From: Harmonia axyridis
Taxonomy: Eukaryota; Arthropoda; Insecta; Coleoptera; Coccinellidae
DNA: 64,000 nucleotides
Reading direction: 5' to 3'
Assembly: GCF_914767665.1 (NCBI RefSeq)
Contig: NC_059507.1
Location: 35,211,270-35,275,269 of the forward strand
Under the pieces are notes generated by a model that saw nothing but the letters and a program-made list of their open reading frames with translations, was not told the DNA's origin and made no database searches. The stretch's first letter is position 1; each line of letters begins with the position of its first letter. The position numbers and the translations under genes are program-made. Below, piece after piece: positions 34,264 to 45,432 of the stretch.

Positions 34264-34649
34264 CAGAGTAATAAAGGGAGCATATCTCATTTTCAGTATG
34301 CAAATTTTGTCCCCAACATGAATTATCAAATGTAACATGAAGCGCGCGGAAATGAAAACATATCAGTGATACGATATTTCACTCAATTCGAGAGTTTTTC
34401 CACAAAGATCGCACTTCTTATGTCCCATAGTGAATCAACGTTTCATAACAACTCAAAATATATTGAGATGAATACCTAAGTATATCAGAAATTCAGAAAA
34501 CAAACTTCAAGCGCGCCAAACGACGTGAAAAAACGGATGATAGTAGGAGAGCAATAGTTGCCAAACCTTGGAATTTAGCAGATAGATACAGAACATAGTA
34601 AATATTCTGCTTATTATAAATTCGACACTCTATCTATGTTAATTACTCT
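34264..34649 (+). mobile_element. AGAGTAATAAA repeat, complete copy
   Basis: Begins CAGAGTAATAAAGGGAGCAT and ends TGTTAATTACTCT, so the ends are inverted. The interior (CAACATGAATTATC, AAACGACGTGAAA) matches 25821, 36856 (inverted) and 40553. Non-coding. Confidence 0.75.
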
Positions 34650-35889
34650 ATGGATTTAATCTAAGATAGCAGAAAGTTATTCCTTAATAATATAGTCTTT
34701 CCAAAATATGGTGAATAATGCTTATTGTAATCCTTACAATATAAAAAGGGCTTTTCTGGGTTCGTAGCGTCTCTATTGAAGTTGAGCGTGGGTTTTTTCA
34801 CCTCGAGAAAAAATGCTTACATTTAATCACAAATTGTTTTTTGATGAATTAAGTATGTATCTTCAGTTGGGGTCTTTAGTTATTGTAACATTTTTCTCAT
34901 TTTTTTAAATGGCCTCGGCTGTTGAATGGTCTAGAATTAATAAATGAATAAATATCACATTGAGGTTAATATGATTACAATAATGACATAAAACAGAATA
35001 ATGGATATACCTAACCCTTCACCTTTAGGCAATCTGCATAATTTCCCAGATATCCGTCAAAATAAAAAAAAATCGCAAACGATCTGTCCGCGCTGATCGA
35101 TGCGCCGCATTTCCATCAAAATTTCATTACGGAACGCGGCCGCAGAGGGGGCGCGCATAAACGGAACATCGAAAATTTGAATTATCGCCCGATGTTTCCA
35201 TAATTAATTCGGAACATTTGACAACGCCGCACTGATTTATATTCATGTTTTTCTGAACGCATTATGCGCCCATTATTCAACCGGGCGCGAATAAAGCCCG
35301 AATGCGAATTTTAACGTTTCGAATGTTTGCCGATTGATGGGCCGTCCATTTACGGCCGAATTTTCGTTGTTATACGACTGCGACGCGTACAAATTCTAAT
35401 TTCGCTCGTTATGACGACGTGCAGTTACGGATGATGTGAAGGGTTGTGTATATGTTGTTTTAGCGTGTGGTTTTTGATGGTTATGACGATGCGAAAATTC
35501 AATATGACAGTCTATGAATCTCGTAGTCTGGTTGAATATTACAATAACAGCACTATTGGGAATTTCAACTGAACTGTAATTTGGTTTTTTTTTGCAAAGC
35601 CATTTAAAAAATTAAAATAGTTTTCAAACAAGATATGGCAAGTATGAAAACTGACTAACTGCAGATTCCAACGTCTTTTGCCATATTCGTAAGTAATTGC
35701 ACAAGTGCAATATATTTTATTTGTTTCTCATTTGTAAACGTCAGTTTCCAAAAACACAATATTAATCAAGAAAGTTTATTTTATCAAGTCACTAACTTGT
35801 AAAACTGACAGTTAACTTACAAAATTTTTACAAGTTAGTAGTATTATTTACATTAGAAAATTTTGTTTTATCGCCATATATGTTGAAAA
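34650..35889. other. Spacer with GC island and an inverted repeat
   Basis: Bases 35085-35430 are CG-rich and contain TAATTA and TTTACGGCC motifs, suggestive of conserved regulatory DNA. A perfect 14-bp inverted repeat, ACTAACTTGTAAAA, lies at 35791-35804 and 35826-35839. Confidence 0.4.
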
Positions 35890-36545
35890 TCATGGTACAA
35901 TTGTTATTTCCAGTAACACAGATTTTGATGATGAAAGAGTTGATACTGATGATGATGAACCATCAGTTGTTAAAGTTTTTGTTTGCCGCAATGTCACAAT
36001 AACGTATTTTCCCATATCTTCTACATCATTCATGTTCAAGGAGAGAATTTCGTCACATCGACAACATCCAAAAATCCAAAATATTGTTACAATTTTCGCC
36101 AGCAACCACTGGTCATCAGAAGCATGTAAAAGAAATTGTTCAGCCTCTTCTTTACTTAATACCTTGGCCTTTTTTGGCGTATAACGATCATTTTTTCGTT
36201 TCAGAAACGCTATTACCTTTTGAAATCTGCAAATGACAACTAAACGTCATATTTTTCAATAAATTTTTTAAGGAAAACAAACCTGCGAACAGGGGCATAT
36301 TCTTTCATTTCCAAGCAGCTTTTCAGCATAGACCATTTTGCCCATAAAGTATTAGGGCTGAATCTAGCTGATAATTGATTCAAGAAGACCAACAAAACAT
36401 CTTCAGTTACCCCAATCACACTATTTTTGTTTTGTCACTTTTTGAAGTCGTCGTATTCTCGCTCGTACCTTGAAGCTGATTTTGCAGGTAATAAACTTGA
36501 AGCTACACTTCTGGCTGCCTCAATAATTTCTTTTGGTACATTCAT
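35890..36545 (-). pseudogene. Crypton-like tyrosine recombinase, truncated, one intron
   Basis: Exon 1 (36545-36283) starts MNVPKEIIEAARSVASSLL and continues with SASRYEREYDDF, an N-terminal core-binding domain. A 56-bp intron (36282-36227, GT...TTGCAG) joins in phase to exon 2 (36226-35890). Exon 2 encodes YTPKKAKVLSKEEAEQFLL, then DDQWLLAKIVTIFWIFGCCR, where the last Arg is the box A catalytic Arg, then CDEILSLNMNDVED. This order fits the insect Crypton family of YR transposases. TGA at codon 37 (36437-36435) stands where a Trp is expected. The protein ends in a Ser-rich tail without the HxxR box or the nucleophilic Tyr, so the catalytic half is gone. Without the stop the frame is 199 codons. 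Confidence 0.7.
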
Positions 36546-36735
36546 TCTCGCTTTCGGCGAAACAAATGTAAAGAAAAATAAACAGACATGTTCATGGCAA
36601 CGCTTCCATAGCTTACATAGACTTATATATATGTCTATGATAGCTTACGACATTTGAAACAAATTATTGAGATTTTTTTGGAATTTATCTAACATTTTTA
36701 CAAAAGAGAAACAAATAAAATATAAAACAATACAC

Positions 36736-36833
36736 GCAAGGTAACGGGTTTTACTGGCTCAAGGAGGTAACTGACTCGCCTGCGGCTCGTCAATTATATC
36801 CTCCATTCGCCAGTAAAAACCCTCTTACCTTGC
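36736..36833. repeat. Hairpin repeat with CTCGC...GCTCG apex (b)
   Basis: Arms of about 40 bp (GCAAGGTAACGGGTTTTACT and its near complement) flank the apex ACTCGCCTGCGGCTCGT at 36774. It lies 190 bp upstream of the recombinase-like gene. Confidence 0.75.
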
Positions 36834-36855
36834 TAGTAATGTTATATACTATATT

Positions 36856-37239
36856 TGAATATTTGGAGTCCGATACTTTTCCTAATAGTCGAATTTATAA
36901 TAAGCAGAATATTCATTATTTTCTGTATCTACCTGCTGAAATCCGAGGTCATCGGTTGTTACACGTCGTTTGGCGCACTTGAAGTTTATTTTCTGAATAT
37001 CTGATATATTTAGGTATTTATTTCAATTTACATATTTCAAGTTAATGTGAAACGTTGATTCTCTATGGTACATAAGAAGTGCGTTATTTGTGGAGAAACT
37101 TGCGAATTGAGTGAAATATCATATTACTGATATGTTTTCATATCCACGCGTTTCATGTCAAATTTGATAGTTCATGTTGGAGACAAAATTTTCTTACTGA
37201 ACATGACATATGCCCCCTCTATCTTTGTTTATTACTCTG
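36856..37239 (-). mobile_element. AGAGTAATAAA repeat, inverted copy
   Basis: Reverse-strand match to 34264-34649, ending TATCTTTGTTTATTACTCTG at 37239. The left end extends through CCGATACTTTT, matching 26205-26225 inside the larger MITE. Confidence 0.7.
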
Positions 37240-37978
37240 AGCTATCAACTATTATACTCCATTTATGTTAAAATCAATTCAGCATCACCACCGTAACTAG
37301 GCAAATTTTCCATTGATCAATTATAGCGATCGTTGATATAAATTAAGGTCGATCTCCAGATTTTATGAATTTCAAAATATTTAAAAAGAAATAACATTTT
37401 CCATTCGAAAAGTGACTTTTCATGGTTTGCCTTCAATTATGAACACAGGCTCGTCATGAAAGGAGTTTCTCCTTTTGAAATTATATATTATTATTGGACA
37501 TTCAAGTGGTCTTTATACGTTCACCCAATTTTTTCACGAATCAGATTCCCTTGTCAGCTAAAAGGTATATCGGAGTAATTCACACCAATCCACAGTAATT
37601 TCCGAGAAAAACCCTATCTTTCATTCAATCCATTTTCCTAATGCGTTTCCCGCCATTCACGTGAATTATTAACACTATCCCTACCTCTTTCAACGAGTCA
37701 AATTGATTTTTGATTAATTGATCATCAATAATGCATCAAGGTATGATGCCAAGTTTCCATTCTTGTCGCGCTGGTCATCACTTATTCAACTCGGCGAAAC
37801 GGTTAGTTATTGAAAGTCAATTTGGACTTGGAAACAGCTTGGGAAGTTGAGACTGCAGTTATTACGGAAAAATTTTCTCGTGTTTCCGGTTACAGTTGTG
37901 ATCTATAGCACTTATAAGATATTTTTAGAGACTGAATTATTACAGTCGTTAGTAATGAGTTGATCACCTTTAGACACA
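37240..37978. other. Spacer
   Basis: AT-rich, no gene or repeat recognised. Confidence 0.5.
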
Positions 37979-38340
37979 TACAGGGTGATTCACCGCGATG
38001 GCCTATTAGATGTTTACTCTAATATTTCAAATGGCACAACCAGTATATCATTGCATCATTAGATAGCTTATTTCATGACAATTCCAGCAATATGCCATAC
38101 CTTGCAACCATATGTTTGCAGAAAAAGTTTTTTTCGAGAAAACCTTTTGGATTTTCGACAAATACTATCTATCATAATACTGTTTGTAGTTTGTATCAAA
38201 AATGTACAGGGTGTTTATCAGAAGATCATGATGTTGGACAACTCGAATTCATCAAAACTAAAGATTTGAAATTAGAACCTATATTTTTCATTCAGTCAAC
38301 TCTACGAATAAAAAAAGTTATTGAGTAACTTGTCAAACAT
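37979..38340 (+). mobile_element. TACAGGGTG foldback family, partial copy
   Basis: Begins TACAGGGTGATTCACCGCGA like 43261 and contains the second internal start TACAGGGTGTTTATCAGA at 38205, like 43685. Shared tail blocks reappear at 38560-38660. Confidence 0.75.
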
Positions 38341-39675
38341 TAATATGTATAATTGATTGCCTATATTCCGAGTTGCTCAGTAGCTGAAATCCCCTCTCCC
38401 ATATTGGGGTTAGGAACCGCCATTAGGTGGCGCGGTACCGGCAGTTAAGAGACAACATTATAGTGCTGAAGTTAGCAGATTATAAATAAAGAGTAAAATA
38501 AAATAAAACGTGGTCTAATTCAATAAATATTGTTTCATACCTATTATAAGAAGGTACTGAACGTTACAAAAGGAAGAGTTACTCAAACATACCCTATACC
38601 TAAAATTAATACTTCAAAAGTATTCGAGGATGAACTTCAAATGAGGAAAAATGCGTATACTCCCACTATGCTTATCACTCTATTGTTGATAGTTATCATT
38701 GCTAGGCAACACTTTTCTCAATGAGCATATTTTACGAGAAATACATGGATGTTTCTTTCATAGTAAAGATCTTGGTACGTCATAAGCGATGAGAAGTGAT
38801 ATCAACGAAATGACAGCCATGGATCCATCGGTAATAGTTTCACCATTACAGGTTGAGAACGTGCTTCACGACGACTTAAAATGCTTTAGTTCTGCAAACT
38901 GTAAGCACAAAATTTTTGTAGTGAATTTTAACAATTTCAATCCGTTGTTGAAGCGTATATCCTGCCATTTTTAGTAATATCGTAGTTGTTACTTGACAAA
39001 TGTCAAAGGATGACAGCTTTAAAAATTATAGCTGCTCAGCTAACGGGCAATTCAAAATTAAACCTCTTCAAGCATAACACTTTATTATATGTCAAACTGA
39101 CATCAATTGTAACCCTTTCTCCTCTTTTGAGTTGAAATTTGATAATCAATGACTAAATACAGCAATAAATCTCCTTTATCTCCAGCCATCTATCTCACTT
39201 CCAAACTACCTCAAGACCCGAAACTATCCGGACTTGTCCGTGAGACAAATCGCGTAGGCGGATGTTGAAAGTTTTCCCGAGGGTGGGAGAGGTTAGCGTC
39301 TCGCGAAACTCATCAATTTCCCCGGTATTCCGGGATAATTTTTCCCGGTAGTTTCGCACACAAGGAGGATATCCAGACGGATCGCTCGAATCAATGGGAT
39401 TGATGTCGGAGTTCAAACAGGACCCGATAACTCACCTTTATGGCGGCCCAATAAAGAACCTCTTTTAAATCTGCAGTTTTGGGCCCGCTCTCGACCTGAA
39501 GTTACGACAGGAGAGGTTTTATTACGGGCCCAGTTTGATTGGATAGGCGTCGAGTAGGCTTTGGTCGTTATTGAAGACGTCGCTCGTCAAATTCTGCCTC
39601 ACTGACCACGAAGTCGATTCTGTTTTTTTGAGCGCTCGTTCTCCGGAACCATCGCACTATAATTTCGTCACAATG
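38341..39675. other. Spacer, possible SINE-like tail, GC island
   Basis: Bases 38380-38500 hold a GC-rich segment ending in an A-rich ATAAATAAAGAGTAAAATAA tail, SINE-like but with no clear pol III boxes. Bases 39190-39560 are GC-rich without a supported frame. Confidence 0.35.
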
Positions 39676-40555
39676 TCTAATATTCTTCTTCTTCTACATA
39701 TTTTAAGCCGGTGGCTTGTATTTACCAATTCTTTATGCCTCTTGGGAGATTGACGTCCACGAGTCCTTCCACCGTTTAGGCGATCTTCCCAGCGGTCGAC
39801 GTGTTCCTGGATTTCCATCCCTTACTATTCTGGCAATTCTTTCTTCATCCATCATTTCCACATGGGCATTCCAAAATCTTCTTCTATTGCGTCCCCATCG
39901 AACTATATCTGGAACTTCACACTCGTTGCGGATGTCTTCATTTCTCTTTTTATCTCGTAGTGTGAAGCCTAGGATGTTTCTGAGCACTTTCATTTCGGTA
40001 GTTCGCAGTGCATTCTTCATCACCTTGGTGTCGGCTCTCGTTTCTATTGCGTACATCACCATTGGTCTCACAATAGTTTTATATATTCTGGATTTAGAAT
40101 CTTTCCGCATGTGTTTATTGTTCCATACAATGTCTCTGAGAGCACCCGATATCCTTGCCGCCTTGTTTGTTTGGTCTTTAATTTCTCTGGTTCTGTCCTG
40201 ATTAGCTGTTATTTGCACGCCCAAGTAAGCAACCGACATCACCTGTTCAATTGGTCGATCCTTCAACACAAGTTTACATCTTATTGTTTCTTTTGAAGCC
40301 ACGAGTGATTTCGTTTTCGCAGTCGATATTTCCATGTTTAATGTTTTGGCTTTTATGTAAAATTTAAATAGGAGCCGTTGTAAATCCTCCTCGCTCAGCT
40401 ACAATTACTGCATCATCGGCATAACAAATTATCTTGATCTCACCGGTTGTCAGCCTGTAACCTCTTGATGTCTTCTTCAGTTCTTCTATTATATCGTCCA
40501 TTATTAAATTGAATATTCGGTGTAGTGAAGAGAAATCAGATGATTCCACTCCCAG
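39676..40555 (-). pseudogene. 5'-truncated LINE with YADD reverse-transcriptase box
   Basis: Minus strand, two frames. The first (40549-40364) encodes IFNLIMDDIIEELKKTSRGY and then IKIICYADDAVIVAE, the catalytic YADD box. After a frameshift near 40350 the second (40335-39733) encodes KTKSLVASKE, IEQVMSVAYLGVQI, the thumb/connector, and a C-terminal RRRFWNAHVEMMDEERIARI...RRPLGRSPKRW segment typical of RTE-like polyproteins. A GAAGAAGAAGAA tract near 39680 may be the 3' tail. Endonuclease and most of the fingers are missing. The 5' truncation point coincides with the start of the repeat at 40553. Confidence 0.85.
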
Positions 40556-40940
40556 AGTAATAAAGGGAGCATATTATGTCATTTTCAGTAGACAAATTTT
40601 GTCCCCAACATGAACCATCAAATTTGACATGAAGCTCGCGGAAATGAAAACATATCAGTAATACGATATTTTACTCAATTCGTAAGTTTCTCCATAAAGA
40701 ACGCACTTCGCATGAACCAAAGTGAATCAACGTTTCATACTAACTCAAAATATATCGAAATAAATACCTAAATATATCAGAAATTCGGAAAACAAACTTC
40801 AAGCTCGCCAAACAACTTGAAACAACCGATGACACTAAGAAAGCAATAGTTGCCAAACTTTGGATTTCAGCAGATAGATACAGAAAATAATAAATATCCT
40901 GCTTATTATAAATTCGACAATTAGAGAAAATATCCTATTT
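40553..40940 (+). mobile_element. AGAGTAATAAA repeat, third copy
   Basis: Begins CAGAGTAATAAAGGGAGCAT. The interior parallels 34264-34640, then continues TTCGACAATTAGAGAAAATA like the MITE at 26190. The right inverted end is missing. Confidence 0.7.
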
Positions 40941-41789
40941 TGGGTGAGACAGCCAGGTTTCTCGCTTGTTATTTAAGATAGAGCCTTGCGGTTTTCACGT
41001 TCCTGTCCTTCTTTTTCATGAAACTCAAGTTGGTCTAATCAGATTTTTTTTTTCGGAGTATGGTTTTGAAGATTCAACACAAACTTATATTTTTTTAATG
41101 GAACACCATGTATATTATTACTTCGTTGAATTCGTTATTTTTTTCCCTTCAGAATGATGTCTAATACTATGTAGGAAGGATGTTCAGAAATGTTGAAAAA
41201 AACACTAAAACATCAAATATCTCTAATGATGATTTTTCGTTAATGGGCAATGGATTTTCTATGTTTCAATAAGAGGATTATTACTCTCGATTTTTAAAAG
41301 TAGTAGGCAATAAAGCACAATAAGTGTGGAAATTACAAACCCTCATATGAAATATTCAAAGTTCCTACAATATATCTGACCGTGACATAGTCAACACTGC
41401 AAAACAACGCTGTGAATCCCTACAATGTTCAATACTTTCCGCCCTTCAAGGAAAACAGGTGTTGATTACTGAAGGTCGAATGGTGTGGAAAATAGGTCGA
41501 ATGAGCATTGAATTTCAACACCACCCACAGTGTCATAATATACCCTCACAGGAATTAAAAATCCGCAATACCATGGGAACAAAATGAACTCACTCAAATC
41601 ACTTTCAAACGTTTAATGTTTGTGCGAAATTATATTGAGATGAATGGAAATACTTGTGACCTTACAAAAATTTCTCGACTGGATGCAGCAGCAATATCTA
41701 CGAGAAACATCGAAATCCATTTCTAATGAAAAGTGCGTAATTTTTAACAAATATTATCAACACAAAAACACCTTTTGGATCGATTCGGT
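40941..41789. other. Spacer
   Basis: AT-rich. An AAATGGAACACC-type repeat end may be present near 41100. No gene seen. Confidence 0.45.
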
Positions 41790-43110
41790 CCTTACTTGAT
41801 AGAAATTCATTTGGATTGAAATCAAATGATAATTATTCTATTTCCCTTTTCGATTATATAAAAACAATTGTTCCGCTACATTCTTGATTTTTTTGGATGA
41901 TTCTATTCAAAATGTCAAATCTGAAGCAGCTACTGATGTGACACGAAATAATTGATCTTTATACAATGTATTTCAAAAGACCAAATCAAAACTTTAGGCA
42001 GTGATAATTTTGGTTAAGAATTTTTTCAAAGTGATTTTTTTTTATATAGAATCATTTCGGAGAAACAGCCTGTTAAACTTATAGTTTTTTCAATGAACGA
42101 GTTGGAATAATAAGTCTTCGAATTTTGGAGGATATTGTACTCCGTGCTTTTCCAATTTTTTCCATGTTTTTGTTGAGTTCTTACAATACCTCAGTGGCGT
42201 AGTTTTTCGGGAATCGTGTCTTTACTTGCCACAACCTCTATTTAATGATGTTAGGAGGAATTAAGAGCTATTTCCTGGATTTCCCGACTTCTCTTCAAAC
42301 TATTCTTGAAAGTCGCTAGGATGTACTATTTTCGAGAAAAACAATTTCAGTATTATCGAGACATCATTTTGTTCACTTTGATCAACACCTTTTTTCGAGC
42401 TCTTTTTTGGCAACATATGAAATGTTCCCTTTCAAACTACTGGTAGCTCGACAACACGGAAGTCATTTTCCTGGAAAACGGTACATTCTGGCAGATTCTA
42501 AGAAGGGTACCATTTTTGTGAATAAAAGTGAGAAAATTGGGAAATGACTCTAAATAGCCGCTATACCAGCTATCCCCATTGGGGTGAAAGTTAAGGGCGA
42601 TTGAAGATACGATAACCCCGAAAACTATGCCACTGGGGCATTGGAGGAACTCAACAAAAACATGAAAAATATTGAAAATACTTCGAGAATATTATCCTTC
42701 AGAATTCAAACTCCTTTAGAATTTTTTTATCAAATGAAAAAAATAGGTTTAAAGGCATTATCTTCGAAAGGATTCGATATAAGAAGAAGAAAAAAGTTCA
42801 TTTTATACCTAATAAACTAATTACATCGCTGAGGTATATAATATTATAACCAGTGCGCGATATAAAAAAATATATTTGAAAAACTTCTTATTTCCATTGA
42901 AACTATCACTTCCTAAAGTAACAACATGGTATTTTGAATCAAACTAAAAAAATATATGAATTGTTTCGTTACACAGTAGCTACTTCAGATTTTACATTTA
43001 GAACAACAGTTATTCAAAATGTATAATTTGTTACTGCGTAGCGAAAACAATTTTTGTTTATACAATCGAAAAGCAGAAATAGAATAACTGTTATTTGATT
43101 CCGTTACAAC
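41790..43110. mobile_element. Large foldback element, ~550-bp arms
   Basis: Left arm about 41790-42310, right arm about 42560-43110. Matching blocks in inverted order include AATCGAAAAG...GAAATAGAATAA, CAGTAGCT(G/A)CTTCAGATTT, and AACTCAACAAAAACATG. Arms are diverged, with small gaps. The loop (42310-42560) has no reading frame. A direct copy of the left edge (TTACTTGATAGAAATTCAT-like) recurs at 43137. Confidence 0.7.
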
Positions 43111-43260
43111 GCAATCTTATTGAATGCTTTCAGTTCTTACTTGATGGAAATTCATATTGATTTGGTGAAAATAAATAGAAGCACTTATTTTGCGAAAATG
43201 TTTTGCTGCTCTATTTCTCTGATTCTATTATACTGTTAGCTATCATTAATTGTTGTATAA

Positions 43261-44345
43261 TACAGGGTGATTCACCGGGATGGCCTATTAGACGTTTAAG
43301 AAAAACTAAGCATAATTTTGAGCTGAAAATTTGCATATCGGGGTTTGAGACAATGATCTTTCTCCCTAAAATATTTTCAGATCTCTACAACTTACGGTTA
43401 TACCGGAAACAGACCACTACTTCCTTATTGCAAATGGCACACCCAGTATATTATTGCATCATTAGATAGCTTTTTTGATGGCAATTTCGGCAATATATGC
43501 CATACCTTGGGTAAAAATTCAACGGTTCATGAGTTATTGGGATTCTTATGAAAAAAAGGTGGCGATGAGAACTCACATTTTTTGAATATTTCAGCAGAAA
43601 AAGCTTTATTCGAAAAAATTTTCTTTTTTTTAGATTTCGCAAATACGTAGTGTTATGAGACTGTTTTCGGCTTGGACCAAAAATGTACAGGGTGTTTATA
43701 AGAGGATCATGAACTTGGACAACTCAAATTCATCAAAACTCAAGATTTTCAAATTAGGACCTATATTTTTTTTATTTCAGTCGATACTACGTTCAAAAAT
43801 AATGGGGCTTACTTAAGCAAACCCTATACCTAAAATGAATATTTTAAGAGTTATCGAGGAAGAACTTTAAATGAGGAAAAACAGCTATTTATAACTGTGT
43901 GGAGTAGTCTGCGATTTCCGAAAAACACAGAAAGAAACTAAAATTCGATGTTTTCATAACCTAATTTGACATATCAAGAATTGTAATGAATTATTCGTAA
44001 TTGAAAATTGTATTGGTTTATGGATTTCTCAACAATCCCAACGAAAAATTAATTAAAATTCATGAAATTTAAAATTCAGTTATCCAAACTTCGAATTTTA
44101 GTTTCTTTCTGTGTTTTCCGGAAGTAACAGACAGCTATTAACACAGTTATAAATAGCGGTTTTTCCTCATTTAAAGTTCTTCCCCGATAACTCTCGAAGT
44201 ATTCATTTTAGGTATAGGGTTTACTTAAGTAACCCCCATTATTTTTGTACGTAGAATCGACTGAAATAATGAAAAATATAGGTTCTAATTTGACAATCTT
44301 GAGTTTTGATGAATCTAATAGGCTATCCCGGTGAATCACCCTGTA
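43261..44345. mobile_element. TACAGGGTG foldback element, complete, nested
   Basis: The ends CAGGGTGATTCACCGGGATG and its complement match over 29 bp with one difference and are flanked by TA on both sides. Inside, a second TACAGGGTG start at 43685 begins an inner inverted pair (about 43717-43950 and 44085-44325) containing CCTATACCTAAAATGAAT and AACACAGAAAGAAACTAAAA. No transposase frame. Relatives at 29225, 37979 and 52785. Confidence 0.85.
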
Positions 44346-44639
44346 AATTATCCCCTTCCAAATATTTTATGAGATTTTAAAATGCATTTCACGATACTTC
44401 AAGTTGATGTAAAAAAAAAGGAATTAATGAGATCAATGTCACCAAATCACAATTTGATTGTATAAATCATCACCATCTTCAGCCGATCCTAAAAAAACCT
44501 TATCTTCAGCGCTAACCACATCATTGATTTCATCATCATCAAACCAAACCGCTTTAAACGAATCCAACCACAAATCTCCGAATCACCGTCACCCATCATC
44601 CTAAAGGACGGACCCCACCAACAAACCACCTTCTAAAAA
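44346..44639. other. AT-rich spacer
   Basis: Nothing recognised. Confidence 0.5.
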
Positions 44640-45000
44640 TTACCCATCGTGTCAACAAAAACGTGAAAACACCCGCGCAAATTGACGTACAAAACTACGG
44701 ACACCCGGTCGTGAGGCGCTCTTGCATCTCCTGCGCCCGCTACGGAACCCGCCGGAAGACTGAGCCGCGACTCGCCCGTGCGCTCGCTAAAGCGGCGGCC
44801 GGACGGCGCGACGTGCCGCGCGCTTAGCATGCGCGCGCTCTCGCAACGTCTAATCTATAATGTTACAGACGTCCCTTATTATTGGGAGAGATAAAGTGTT
44901 ACCGGAGTGCAGAACATCGATTCCCCATAATTTGGGGGTGGGGCAGTGGGGTGAGTAGGGGGGTGGAGGACGATGCGGCGGCGACGGCTGGATCTGGACC
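44640..45000 (-). promoter_or_regulatory. CpG-rich promoter-like block
   Basis: This is the most GC- and CpG-rich stretch in the window. It includes GCATGCGCGCGC, an NRF-1-like palindrome, near 44828, and on the minus strand a TCAGT initiator-like site near 44760. A minus frame of 65 codons (44633-44830) is open because of composition. A non-coding first exon or CpG promoter is the simplest reading. No coding exon was found nearby. Confidence 0.3.
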
Positions 45001-45321
45001 GTAGCCGGAAAGAGTTACGCGGATTTGGGAGATCGTGGCCGGATGCTGGGAGCTCCGTGAGAATCGTGCCAGTTGGAGGTGGGCCTCGTGGTTTTTGGCG
45101 GTGTTTCAGGGGGTGTGGGAGGGAGGTTGAGGTTTGGGGGTTTGGTGTTTGATTAAGGCGATATCCAATTATTGATAAAGCACAAAAACGTATTCAGTGA
45201 TCATACCTTTTATCTAGATGGATTATTGCGATATAATACATTGGACATTTACACTGTTTGTGTCAAGCTGGTGAAAAGTAGGTGTTCAGTAAAAGATTCT
45301 TCACGATACAGCTCAGAAAAA
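45001..45321. other. Spacer
   Basis: A G-rich tract (45000-45150) and then AT-rich DNA. Nothing else recognised. Confidence 0.45.
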
Positions 45322-45432
45322 CACACATCGTCAAAAGTCTTGGTTTCTCAAGAAATAAACAATCTATGTTTTGGAAATGAGATAAATATTTCCCTTTATT
45401 ACAACTGCAATATATTTGATAGAGAATCCTAT

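Noticed and set aside
36427..36657. 76-codon plus frame
   Set aside because: Antisense to exon 1 of the recombinase-like gene, which has in-phase splicing and recognisable motifs.
44633..44830. 65-codon minus frame in the CpG block
   Set aside because: CpG-rich DNA lacks stop codons by composition. No domain or splice context supports it.
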